DNA from: Salmonella enterica subsp. houtenae serovar Houten
GTDB taxonomy: Bacteria > Pseudomonadota > Gammaproteobacteria > Enterobacterales > Enterobacteriaceae
Reading direction: 5' to 3'
Length of the DNA: 64,000 nt
Assembly (NCBI GenBank): GCA_900478215.1
Contig: LS483478.1
Span: 310,001 to 374,000 of the forward strand
Under the pieces are notes generated by a model, which saw only the letters and a list, made by a program, of their open reading frames with translations, searched no databases and was not told the DNA's origin. Every line of letters starts with the position of its first letter. The stretch's first letter is position 1. This document shows positions 1-8,800 of this stretch, piece after piece. The position numbers and the translations under genes were made by a program.

Positions 1-1308
1 ATCACGGCGCTGCAGATGGCGTGGACGCGGTTTGCCGCTCGCGACGATGCGCAAATGGCGGAGTTTCGTCACTTTATCGCTCGCGAAGGCGAGAGCCTTT
101 ACTGGCAGGCGGCATTCGACGCGCTGCATGCGTATCAGGTGAAAGAGGATGAGCAGCGCTGGGGCTGGCCAGCCTGGCCGGAGGCGTACCAGTCGGTAGA
201 GTCTCCCGCTGTGAAACAATTCTGTGAAGCGCACCGCGAAGAGGTGGAGTTTTACCTCTGGCTTCAGTGGCTGGCCTGGCGCCAGTTCGCCGCCTGCTGG
301 GATACCTGTCAGCGTTTTACGCTACCGATTGGTCTGTACCGCGATCTGGCGGTTGGCGTAGCGGAAGGCGGCGCGGAAACCTGGTGTGACCGGGAGCTGT
401 ACTGCCTGAAAGCATCTGTCGGCGCGCCGCCGGATATCCTCGGCCCGCTCGGTCAGAACTGGGGGCTGCCGCCAATGGACCCGCATATCATGGTTGCCCG
501 GGCGTATGAGCCCTTTATCGACCTGCTGCGCGCCAATATGCAAAACTGCGGCGCGCTGCGCATTGACCATGTTATGTCGTTGCTGCGTCTGTGGTGGATA
601 CCGTATGGTGAAACCGCGGATCGCGGGGCATATGTTCAGTATCCGGTTGACGATCTGTTGGCTATTCTGGCGCTGGAGAGCCAACGTCACCGCTGTATGG
701 TGATAGGCGAAGATCTGGGGACGGTGCCTGTTGAGATTGTCGGCAAGTTGCGCGATAGCGGGGTCTATTCTTATAAAGTGCTGTGGTTTGAAAATGACCT
801 TGAGAAAAACTTCCGCGCGCCAGGTGCGTATCCGCAACAATCGATGGCTGTCGCCTCGACGCACGATCTCCCCACGCTGCGCGGCTATTGGGAATGCGGT
901 GACCTGACGTTGGGTAAAGCTCTGGGGCTTTACCCGGATGACGTGATTCTGCGCGGGCTGTATGAGGATCGCGAGCGGGCGAAACAGGGGCTACTGGACG
1001 CGCTGCATAAATATGGCTGTCTGCCGAAACGCGCCGGGCATAAGGCGTCATTAATGTCGATGACGCCGACGCTAAATCGCGGTCTTCAGCGCTATATCGC
1101 CGACAGTAACAGCGGTCTGCTGGGTCTTCAGCCGGAGGACTGGCTGGATATGGCCGAGCCGGTTAACGTGCCGGGCACCAGCTATCAGTATAAAAACTGG
1201 CGGCGGAAATTGTCCGCTTCTCTTGAGGCCATGTTTGCCGATGAGGGAGTGAACAAACTGATTAAGGATCTGGACCGACGCCGAAAAGCGGCCGCGAAGA
1301 AGAAGTAA
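1..1308 (+). CDS. malQ: 4-alpha-glucanotransferase (amylomaltase), 3' part
   Basis: Cytoplasmic GH77 enzyme of maltodextrin use that transfers glucan chains between maltodextrins and releases glucose. The reading frame is open from base 1, so the start lies outside the window. The 435 residues present are about two thirds of the roughly 690-residue family length. Family catalytic motifs are visible: LRIDHV (nucleophile Asp), IGEDLGT (acid/base Glu) and the STHDLPT segment (third carboxylate). The C-terminus is Lys/Arg-rich and ends at TAA. malP and the rest of malQ should lie to the left. The gene looks intact in this part. Confidence 0.96.
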   Translation: MTALQMAWTRFAARDDAQMAEFRHFIAREGESLYWQAAFDALHAYQVKEDEQRWGWPAWPEAYQSVESPAVKQFCEAHREEVEFYLWLQWLAWRQFAACWDTCQRFTLPIGLYRDLAVGVAEGGAETWCDRELYCLKASVGAPPDILGPLGQNWGLPPMDPHIMVARAYEPFIDLLRANMQNCGALRIDHVMSLLRLWWIPYGETADRGAYVQYPVDDLLAILALESQRHRCMVIGEDLGTVPVEIVGKLRDSGVYSYKVLWFENDLEKNFRAPGAYPQQSMAVASTHDLPTLRGYWECGDLTLGKALGLYPDDVILRGLYEDRERAKQGLLDALHKYGCLPKRAGHKASLMSMTPTLNRGLQRYIADSNSGLLGLQPEDWLDMAEPVNVPGTSYQYKNWRRKLSASLEAMFADEGVNKLIKDLDRRRKAAAKKK

Positions 1309-1314
1309 CGTTAT

Positions 1315-1368
1315 TTGCCGGATCTTACCCGGCCTACGATGATCTCTGTAGGCCGGGTAATGGCAAAA
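1315..1368. repeat. REP-type palindromic element between malQ and gntT
   Basis: Two inverted arms (ttgccggatcttacccggcc and its near-complement ending in aatggcaa) form a long hairpin. It sits between the convergent 3' ends of malQ and gntT. Typical enterobacterial REP location; it may stabilise the mRNA 3' ends or help termination. Confidence 0.75.
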
Positions 1369-1373
1369 TGTTA

Positions 1374-2690
1374 TCAGACCACCATACCCAGCAGCAGGCA
1401 ACCAATCAGGCCGCAGACGGAGATGATGGTTTCCAGCATCGACCAGGATTTAATGGTCTCGCCGATAGTCAGATTGAAATACTCTTTGAACAGCCAGAAG
1501 CCCGGATCGTTGACGTGAGAGAAAATCACGCTCCCGGAACCGACTGCGATAACCATCAGTTCAGGGCTCACGCCGGTAGTAGCGATCAGCGGCGCGACGA
1601 TACCGCCTGCGGTAATCGCTGCGACAGTCGCGGAGCCCAGAGCGATACGCAGAACCGCCGCGATAGACCACGCCATGAATAGCGGAGAGACATTAGTTTC
1701 GTGCATCATCGAAGCGATATATTTATCCACGCCGCTATCGACCAGCACCTGCTTGAACGCGCCGCCGCCGCCGATGATCAGCAGCATCATGGCGATAATT
1801 TTGATGGAAGAGACCAGCGTATCGTTTATCTGATCCATTGAACGCCCGCGGTTCAGGCCAAAGGTGAACATTGCAATCAGTACGGCAATCAACGTAGCCA
1901 TGACCGGGTCGCCCAGGAACTCGGCAACGGGCAGGAAAGCGTGGCCTTTTGGCAGAATCATCTCGGCAATTGCACGCATCGCCATCAGAATAACCGGGAC
2001 TAGCGACGTCCAGACGCTGACGCCAAAGCCCGGCATCTCTTCTTCCGTAAAGGTTTTTGCGCTGTACAGGCCTTCCGGAATCGGTTTATCAATACCTTTC
2101 AGAAAACGGGCGTAAACCGGGCCGGCAAGGATTACGGTCGGGATCGCCAGAATCGTACCGAACAGCAGCGTTTTACCCATATCAGCATGGAAAATCGTGG
2201 CAATCGCGGTTGGGCCCGGGTGCGGCGGCAGGAAGCCGTGTGTGACGGAGAGCGCTGCGGCCATCGGCACGCCGACGTACAGTAACGGAATATTCGCCGC
2301 CGCGGCAATGGTGAACACCAGCGGCAGCATCAGGACGAAGCCCACTTCATAGAACAGCGCGAAGCCGACGGTAAAGCCGGTTAACACCACGGCCCATTGA
2401 ATATGCTTTTTACCAAATTTCGCGATCAGGGTAGTGGCAATACGTTGAGCCCCGCCGCAGTCGGCAAGCATTTTGCCCAGCATGGCGCCGAACCCCATAA
2501 TCAGGGCCAGACTGCCAAGCGTACCGCCGACGCCGGCTTTGATGGAACCGATGACTTTATCCAGCGGCATTCCCTGCATCAACCCGACAGCGAGCGCTAC
2601 CAGGACAAGGGCGATAAATCCGTTCATTTTGAAGCGGATCATCAGAAGAAGTAACAAGATAACACCGATAGCAACGATGACTAATGGCAT
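1374..2690 (-). CDS. gntT: High-affinity gluconate:H+ symporter
   Basis: Inner-membrane permease of the GntP family that imports gluconate. The 438 residues equal the family length. The protein is hydrophobic throughout with many membrane segments; the first is the leucine/isoleucine-rich stretch at residues 2-22. The loop GFLPPHPGPTAIA near residues 150-165 is typical of GntP permeases. It is a single gene, convergent with malQ, with its promoter in the gap before nfuA, where a GntR-like operator is visible. Specificity for gluconate rests on similarity to GntT and on position. Confidence 0.95.
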   Translation of the reverse strand: MPLVIVAIGVILLLLLMIRFKMNGFIALVLVALAVGLMQGMPLDKVIGSIKAGVGGTLGSLALIMGFGAMLGKMLADCGGAQRIATTLIAKFGKKHIQWAVVLTGFTVGFALFYEVGFVLMLPLVFTIAAAANIPLLYVGVPMAAALSVTHGFLPPHPGPTAIATIFHADMGKTLLFGTILAIPTVILAGPVYARFLKGIDKPIPEGLYSAKTFTEEEMPGFGVSVWTSLVPVILMAMRAIAEMILPKGHAFLPVAEFLGDPVMATLIAVLIAMFTFGLNRGRSMDQINDTLVSSIKIIAMMLLIIGGGGAFKQVLVDSGVDKYIASMMHETNVSPLFMAWSIAAVLRIALGSATVAAITAGGIVAPLIATTGVSPELMVIAVGSGSVIFSHVNDPGFWLFKEYFNLTIGETIKSWSMLETIISVCGLIGCLLLGMVV

Positions 2691-2940
2691 GATTTACCTG
2701 TCCTTTATTTTGTTATGGGTAACGTCATTGTTTCGACGACAAATTCCTGTGGTCCCCGACGGGAACAGAGTCGCAATAGCACCAATACTGATTAACGTTG
2801 AAACGAATGAGCGTAGTCAGATGTTATATGTATGTTAGGTGCCCATAAGAATGATACGGGTAACATGCGGGTGTTGAAAATGACCCTGGCAAGCAAAATT
2901 TAAATTATGAGACACAGGTCATGTTATCGGGGAAGAAGAA
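2691..2940 (-). promoter_or_regulatory. gntT upstream region with GntR-like operator
   Basis: The spacer between gntT and nfuA is 356 bp. Bases 2851-2866 (atgatacgggtaacat) resemble the GntR operator palindrome as I remember it (ATGTTACCGGTAACAT), with about three mismatches. A second partial match starts near 2921 (atgttatcgg). A weak CRP-like site (TGAGA-N6-TCATG) lies at 2908-2923. Regulation by GntR and CRP is established for E. coli gntT; the exact sites here are inferred. Confidence 0.5.
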
Positions 2941-2994
2941 AGATCATCGATCTGAGTGGTAGATTGATAGCGCCGTAAACGCGTTATCCAGCAA

Positions 2995-3035
2995 ACTGTA
3001 GGCCCGATAGGCGCAAGCGCCATCGGGCAGGGGGG
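2995..3035. repeat. REP element downstream of nfuA
   Basis: The hairpin-forming sequence gcccgataggcgcaagcgcc followed by atcgggc is a REP/PU-type unit just beyond the nfuA stop codon. Confidence 0.7.
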
Positions 3036-3046
3036 CGGGTAAAATC

Positions 3047-3622
3047 TTAGTAGTATGAGTGCTCGCCGCGTTGGTGCTCGGTCAGATCGCGAACCCCTTT
3101 CAGTTCCGGGAATTCATTCAGCAACTGCTTCTCGATCCCTTCTTTCAGCGTGACATCAACCATAGAACAGCCGTTGCAACCGCCGCCAAATTGCAGAATG
3201 GCATAGCCGTCATCGGTAATCTCCATCAGCGAGACGCGACCGCCGTGGCCTGCTAACTGTGGGTTAATTTGCGATTGCAGAGCATATTCCACGCGCTCCA
3301 TCAGCGGCGCGTCATCGGCCACTTTGCGCATCTTCGCATTTGGCGCTTTCAATGTGAGTTGAGAACCTAGCTGGTCGGTCACAAAATCAATTTCCGCGTC
3401 TTCCAGGTAGGGCGCGCTCAGCTCGTCGACATAAGCAGTCAACAGGTCAAATTTCAGGGCAGTATCAGTGGCTTCTACGGCATCGGGCGGACAATAAGAA
3501 ACGCCGCACTCTGCGTTAGGGGTTCCGGGATTAATGACAAATACGCGGATTTGCGTCCCTTCCTCCTGATTTGCCAGCAGTTTGGCAAAGTGCGCTTGTG
3601 CAGCATCGGAAATACGGATCAT
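3047..3622 (-). CDS. nfuA: Fe-S cluster carrier protein NfuA
   Basis: Delivers 4Fe-4S clusters to apo-proteins, especially under oxidative stress or iron starvation. The 191 residues match the family length. The N-terminal half (about 1-100) is the degenerate A-type scaffold domain. The C-terminal half is the Nfu domain with the CxxC cluster ligands in GGGCNGCSMVD (near residues 149-152). The gene is downstream of gntX on the same strand, as in E. coli. Confidence 0.96.
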   Translation of the reverse strand: MIRISDAAQAHFAKLLANQEEGTQIRVFVINPGTPNAECGVSYCPPDAVEATDTALKFDLLTAYVDELSAPYLEDAEIDFVTDQLGSQLTLKAPNAKMRKVADDAPLMERVEYALQSQINPQLAGHGGRVSLMEITDDGYAILQFGGGCNGCSMVDVTLKEGIEKQLLNEFPELKGVRDLTEHQRGEHSYY

Positions 3623-3680
3623 AGTAATGGCCTAATAGTTGACTATTTTAGTTGGTTATAATACGCCCATCATCGAGGCT

Positions 3681-4241
<561 letters not shown>

Positions 4242-4277
4242 GGTGCATCCTTTTCAGGCAAAAGAGAACAGTAACTG

Positions 4278-5048
4278 ATGAATGACATCTGGTGGCAGAC
4301 CTACGGCGAGGGAAATTACCATCTTGTGCTGCTGCACGGATGGGGATTGAACGCGGAGGTATGGCATTGCATTCGCGAGGAACTCGGCTCGCATTTTACG
4401 CTGCATCTGGCCGATTTGCCGGGCTATGGCCGTAGTTCGGGGTTTGGCGCCATGACGCTTGAAGAGATGACGGCGCAGGTAGCGAAAAACGCGCCGGACC
4501 AGGCTATCTGGCTTGGCTGGAGTCTGGGCGGCCTGGTGGCGAATCAGATGGCGCTTACACACCCTGAACGCGTTCAGGCGCTGGTGACTGTCGCCTCTTC
4601 GCCATGCTTTAGCGCGCGTGAGGGGTGGCCGGGAATAAAACCGGAAATCCTCGGCGGCTTCCAGCAGCAACTTAGCGACGATTTTCAGCGCACGGTGGAG
4701 CGTTTTCTGGCGCTGCAAACGTTAGGGACGGAGACGGCGCGTCAGGATGCCCGCACCTTAAAAAGCGTAGTGCTGGCGCAGCCTATGCCGGATGTAGAGG
4801 TGCTCAATGGCGGACTGGAAATCTTAAAAACGGTCGATCTACGAGAACCGCTGAAAAGCGTGAACATGCCGTTTTTGCGTTTGTATGGTTATCTGGACGG
4901 TCTGGTGCCGCGCAAGATTGCGCCTTTACTCGATACGCTATGGCCGCAAAGTACATCGCAGATAATGGCGAAGGCGGCCCATGCGCCGTTTATCTCGCAT
5001 CCGGCGGCATTTTGCCAGGCGCTGATAACGCTAAAATCATCGCTGTAA
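4278..5048 (+). CDS. bioH: Pimeloyl-ACP methyl ester carboxylesterase
   Basis: Alpha/beta hydrolase that removes the methyl group from pimeloyl-ACP methyl ester to end pimelate synthesis for biotin. The 256 residues match the family. Visible elements are the oxyanion loop LLHGWGLNAEVW, the nucleophile elbow GWSLGG (Ser near 82), an Asp in YGYLDGLVP near 207, and the His in KAAHAPFISHP near 235. It is divergent from gntX, with only about 37 bp between the starts. Confidence 0.96.
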   Translation: MNDIWWQTYGEGNYHLVLLHGWGLNAEVWHCIREELGSHFTLHLADLPGYGRSSGFGAMTLEEMTAQVAKNAPDQAIWLGWSLGGLVANQMALTHPERVQALVTVASSPCFSAREGWPGIKPEILGGFQQQLSDDFQRTVERFLALQTLGTETARQDARTLKSVVLAQPMPDVEVLNGGLEILKTVDLREPLKSVNMPFLRLYGYLDGLVPRKIAPLLDTLWPQSTSQIMAKAAHAPFISHPAAFCQALITLKSSL

Positions 5049-5083
5049 CCAGGGCGTTACCGGGCCCAGGCCGTTCTACAAGA

Positions 5084-5485
5084 TTAATGGCTTTCAGACG
5101 CCAGATCGGCAGGCGCCAGCCCGGTAACCCTAAGCACGGTATCGCGATCGAAGCCATCGGTTAGCATGGCGCGGGCAATTCGCAATGCGGCGAGCCGTTG
5201 GCCTTCCTGTTTGCCTTGTTGTAGCCCTTTTTGTAACCCGTTACGATGCCCTTCCTGACGTAATCTTTCTGCGATAGTCATGATCTTCTCCTTATGCTGT
5301 GGGATACGCATAGCCACCTGGCGGATAAATGTATTGAAGCGCTCGGCGTCGCCAGTGTGCATCATGTAATTAAACAGACTTTGAAGCTGGGGGTCATTAG
5401 CGTATCCCTTAACCAGCAGGGCGACCAGCCCCATCAGATCACGCTGGCGGATATGTTTTTGTATGAGTTCCGGCAGCGCGACGCG
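5084..5485 (-). pseudogene. Remnant of an Rpn-family (YhgA-type) recombination-promoting nuclease/transposase
   Basis: The minus-strand frame from about 5485 reads into ELIQKHIRQRDLMGLV and continues to a stop at 5084. It matches the C-terminal part of E. coli YhgA/RpnA (about 290 residues, from memory), including the Gln/Gly/Lys-rich stretch near the end (LQKGLQQGKQEGQR). The N-terminal PD-(D/E)XK nuclease portion is missing. Upstream the similarity stops and a REP unit follows. The first in-frame ATG is at 5434 and lacks a clear ribosome-binding site. A nonfunctional fragment is most likely. Confidence 0.8.
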
Positions 5486-5504
5486 TACCGGGCAACATAA
5501 CGCG

Positions 5505-5548
5505 GGATAAAGGCCGGATAAGACGCGTTAGCGTCGCTATCCGGCGAA
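5505..5548. repeat. REP element between rpn remnant and feoC
   Basis: The inverted repeat gccggataagacgcgttagc and its arm gctatccggc form a hairpin directly after the feoC stop codon. Confidence 0.75.
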
Positions 5549-5550
5549 GA

Positions 5551-5787
5551 TTAACGCAAGGCCCACCATTCGCGCAGGCAGGCTTTACCTTCCGGACAAC
5601 TTTTGCAGCTACCTGAAAGGCAGCCGTCCGGTTCTTCCGGGATACGTACCGCTTTACCCATGATCTCCAGTTGATTCAGCATGGCGTCGATCATTGGCTG
5701 CGGGGCGTGCAGCGTATGGCTGATCTGCGTTGCCTCCATACGCCCCCGTAGCGCCAGTAGATCGCGAACCTGTATCAATGAAGCCAT
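5551..5787 (-). CDS. feoC: Ferrous iron transport regulator FeoC
   Basis: Small winged-helix protein of 78 residues that modulates or stabilises FeoB. Helix-turn-helix-like N-terminal half; the C-terminal half carries four cysteines (C..SC..C....C in the segment around CLSGSCKSCPEGKAC) able to bind an Fe-S cluster. Last gene of feoABC, 12 bp after feoB. Confidence 0.95.
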   Translation of the reverse strand: MASLIQVRDLLALRGRMEATQISHTLHAPQPMIDAMLNQLEIMGKAVRIPEEPDGCLSGSCKSCPEGKACLREWWALR

Positions 5788-5799
5788 TTTTTACATCCC

Positions 5800-8118
5800 T
5801 TAGTGACAATTGCCTGCAGTGCCCGAACAACAGGAACTGACGTTTTTGCGGGTTGTCAGCAGTTCAATGTCTACACGGCTGCGGGCGCGGCGCAACAGGC
5901 TTAACACCACAACGTTAAAGACGATCACTGCCAGAATACAGATCAGGCTGTATGTCGGGTGTTGACTGAAGCTGGTAACCTGATAGAACAGCGTGGCGAG
6001 CGAATAGGCGATATTCAACCCCCACAGGATTGAGAAGCCCATCCAGCCGCGGCTGGACTCGCGGGCGATAGCGCCCATTACCGAGATACACGGTACGTAA
6101 AGCAGGACGAAAATCAGGTAGCTGTACGCCGCCGCGGCGCTGCCGAATTTTTGATCCATCACGCCCATCGCTCCGGTCGCCATTTCGCCGTCGCCTTTAC
6201 TCGCTTCGATCGGGTTAGCCAGTACGCTCAGGCTAAAGGTGTCTTTCAGGCTTTGCCAGGTATCGTCCACCGCGCCCAGCAGTTCATCGCCAAGGTGAAA
6301 GTCAGCAGGATTAAACGCTTCGTCCTGAATATTTTCGGCGGTGTAGAGCGTGTTCAGCGTACCGACGACAACTTCTTTCGCCATGGCGCCCGTAAACAGA
6401 CCCACAGTCGCCTGCCAGTTATCCTCATGGACGCCGATCGGTTTAAAGACTGGCGTGATCGCCCGGCTTACAGAGGCGAGGGCGGAGTCATTAATGTTAT
6501 CGACGATTTTGCCGCTCAGCGAGAAACTGTTAAACGCGCTCAGGAAGATGCTGACAATGATGATAACTTTACCGGCGCGCAGTACAAAACCTTTCAGGCG
6601 TTGCCACGTCTGGATGATCAGGCTCTTGATATGCGGTACGTGGTAAACTGGCAGCTCCATCACAAACGGAGAGGCTTCGCCGCGCATAATGGTATGTTTC
6701 AGCATCAGGCCGGTTAATACCGCCATGACAATACCCAGCACGTACAGCGAGAAGACCGCCAGCGCGCCGTTTTGCCCGAAGAAGGCGGCGGCAAAGACGG
6801 CGAAAATCGCCAGACGCGCGCCACAGGACATAAACGGCGCCATCATGATGGTCATCAGGCGTTCGCGCGGAGCGTCGAGCGTGCGGGCGCCCATCACGGA
6901 AGGTACGTTACAGCCGAAGCCGACAATCAGCGGGACGAAGGATTTACCCGGTAGCCCCAGCGCCTGCATCAGGCGATCCATGACGAAGGCCGCGCGCGCC
7001 ATATAACCGGAGTCTTCAAGGAAGGAGAGGAACAGGTACATCATCCCGATTTGCGGCACCAGCGGCAGGACGGTATTGATCCCGCCGCCAAGACCTTGCG
7101 CCAGGAAGATGGTTAACCAATCCGGGAAGTGCAGCGTGTAGCCAATCCACTGAATGCCATGAATAAAGATAGCGACGGAACCGGCATCAAACAGGGGTTG
7201 CAACGCGCCGCCGATGTTAATGGCGAGCAGGAACATCAGGTACATCACGAACAGAAAAATTGGTAAGCCGAGGAAGCGGTTCAGGACAATTTTATCTACC
7301 GCCGTAGTGAAGCGGCTGGGTTCGGCTGTCAGGGTATTGCTTACCACGTCGCAAATAGCGGCGATACACTGGTAACGGGCGTCGGCGATATGCAGCGCCG
7401 GGTCGTCCATTTCGTCCTTCAGACGGGCAAGGGAGGTGTCCAGATTTTGCGCCGCCTCGCCTGCGTAAGCCCGGCTGTAGATATCGCCCTCCAGCATTTG
7501 CAGACCCAGCCAGCGGCGCTGTTGTAAAGGCATCTCCTGGGCCATCGCGTCGGCCAGGAAACCCGCTTCGCGCAGCAGCGGTTGGGCATAATGCACCAGT
7601 TCGACGTTGTCGTTAGCGTTGTGACGGTCAATGGCCAGTTTCAGCGCCTCAATACCACGACCGCGAGTCGATACCAGAGGTACGACAGGGCAACCCAGGC
7701 GCGTGGACAGAGCGTCGACATCAATACGAACCTGCTGTTTTTCGGCGATATCCAGCATGTTGAGCGCGACAATACAGGGGATACCCAGCTCCAGCAGTTG
7801 CAGCGTCAAATAGAGGTTGCGTTCCAGATTGGAGGCGTCCACCACGTTTATCAACAGGTCGGCGTCGCCGCTCAGGATGTAGTGGCAGGCGATCTGTTCG
7901 TCGAGAGAGGTTTGTGACGAGATGGTCGTCAGAGAATAGGTGCCGGGTAAATCTACCAGCGTGACCTGATGGTCAGTTGTCGAAAACTGACCCTCTTTAC
8001 GCTCGACGGTGACGCCAGCCCAGTTCCCCACGCGCTGACGCGCGCCGGTGAGTTGGTTAAATAAGGTGGTCTTGCCGGAATTAGGATTACCAATTAAACC
8101 AATGGTTAATTTTTTCAT
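5800..8118 (-). CDS. feoB: Fe(II) transporter FeoB
   Basis: Inner-membrane ferrous iron permease, 772 residues. The N-terminal G-protein domain (about 1-270) shows G1 GNPNSGKTT at 10-18, G3 DLPGT near 57 and the G4-like NMLD near 120. The rest forms the membrane region with two repeated gate segments, including the conserved VGFGCNVPSVMGAR. The C-terminal tail is Cys-rich (SSCCSGTAGNCH). It lies 18 bp after feoA. Confidence 0.97.
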   Translation of the reverse strand: MKKLTIGLIGNPNSGKTTLFNQLTGARQRVGNWAGVTVERKEGQFSTTDHQVTLVDLPGTYSLTTISSQTSLDEQIACHYILSGDADLLINVVDASNLERNLYLTLQLLELGIPCIVALNMLDIAEKQQVRIDVDALSTRLGCPVVPLVSTRGRGIEALKLAIDRHNANDNVELVHYAQPLLREAGFLADAMAQEMPLQQRRWLGLQMLEGDIYSRAYAGEAAQNLDTSLARLKDEMDDPALHIADARYQCIAAICDVVSNTLTAEPSRFTTAVDKIVLNRFLGLPIFLFVMYLMFLLAINIGGALQPLFDAGSVAIFIHGIQWIGYTLHFPDWLTIFLAQGLGGGINTVLPLVPQIGMMYLFLSFLEDSGYMARAAFVMDRLMQALGLPGKSFVPLIVGFGCNVPSVMGARTLDAPRERLMTIMMAPFMSCGARLAIFAVFAAAFFGQNGALAVFSLYVLGIVMAVLTGLMLKHTIMRGEASPFVMELPVYHVPHIKSLIIQTWQRLKGFVLRAGKVIIIVSIFLSAFNSFSLSGKIVDNINDSALASVSRAITPVFKPIGVHEDNWQATVGLFTGAMAKEVVVGTLNTLYTAENIQDEAFNPADFHLGDELLGAVDDTWQSLKDTFSLSVLANPIEASKGDGEMATGAMGVMDQKFGSAAAAYSYLIFVLLYVPCISVMGAIARESSRGWMGFSILWGLNIAYSLATLFYQVTSFSQHPTYSLICILAVIVFNVVVLSLLRRARSRVDIELLTTRKNVSSCCSGTAGNCH

Positions 8119-8136
8119 TTTTATAGACTCACTGTA

Positions 8137-8364
8137 TTAACAGGAAACCGCTTCCACTTCTATTAACGCCAAATCCTTTTTACGTAATACCAGACTTACG
8201 CGTCGTGTTTCGATATGGATCGGATCGCCTAAGGGCGCGACGCGGACGACATTAAATGAAGAGCCGGGCAACATGCCGAGCGAAAGCAGTTTTTGACGAT
8301 ACGCCGGACTGATTTCACGCGCAAAGCCGGTGATTTTCCACGCAGTGTCAGGAGTGAATTGCAT
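8137..8364 (-). CDS. feoA: Ferrous iron transport protein FeoA
   Basis: SH3-like cytoplasmic protein of 75 residues that assists FeoB. The usual family core is present (YRQKLLSLGMLPGSSFNVVR, then a LVLRKKDLALIEVE ending). First gene of the feo operon; its promoter region with Fur and FNR sites is directly upstream. Confidence 0.96.
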   Translation of the reverse strand: MQFTPDTAWKITGFAREISPAYRQKLLSLGMLPGSSFNVVRVAPLGDPIHIETRRVSLVLRKKDLALIEVEAVSC

Positions 8365-8600
8365 ACGACCTACTTGTTTCTTACTAACTGGATGTATACC
8401 TCATGCGGCGCTCAGGGGGGCGGCAGGAGACCCGATGTTTAGCCAACGAAGGAAAGAGTAAATAATCAACAACACAATGATAATGAGAATGGTTTCTATC
8501 TTCAACGATTAAAATGTGACGGAATGTACAAATAAGCGATAATTTGCGCCGATGTTGATATGGCTCAACATTTATTTGTCTTTTTGCAAATACTCCTAAT
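8365..8600 (-). promoter_or_regulatory. feo operon control region with Fur box and FNR site
   Basis: Bases 8476-8494 (aatgataatgagaatggtt) match the Fur box pattern of GATAAT repeats. Bases 8555-8568 (TTGAT-ATGG-CTCAA) match the FNR consensus TTGAT-N4-ATCAA at 9 of 10 positions. This fits known control of feo: repression by Fe-Fur and anaerobic activation by FNR. The rest of the spacer to tex (to about 8760) is AT-rich and I see no gene in it. Confidence 0.75.
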
Positions 8601-8762
8601 GTGCAAATATTCACCATTTTTAATGTTTAATTAAGGTTTCATCTGTTAAGAAAGTGATAATTAATAGTGCGGATAGCAGAAGAGAATTAATTAACAGACT
8701 CTAATAGGTAAGATTTAATTGTTAATTAAAAAAGAAAGGGTTGAACGTATTGCGAAATCGCA

Positions 8763-8786
8763 GGCCGGATAAGAGGTAATCCGGCC
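8763..8786. terminator. Hairpin downstream of tex
   Basis: A perfect 8 bp stem (ggccggat / atccggcc) with an 8-base loop lies shortly after the tex stop codon, resembling half a REP unit. There is no strong T-run on the minus strand, so the role as terminator is only likely. Confidence 0.45.
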
Positions 8787-8800
8787 CGCGTATTACTTGA

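Noticed and set aside
8384..8617. 77-codon minus-strand frame in the feo control region
   Set aside because: It covers the Fur and FNR sites and has no Shine-Dalgarno sequence or family match.
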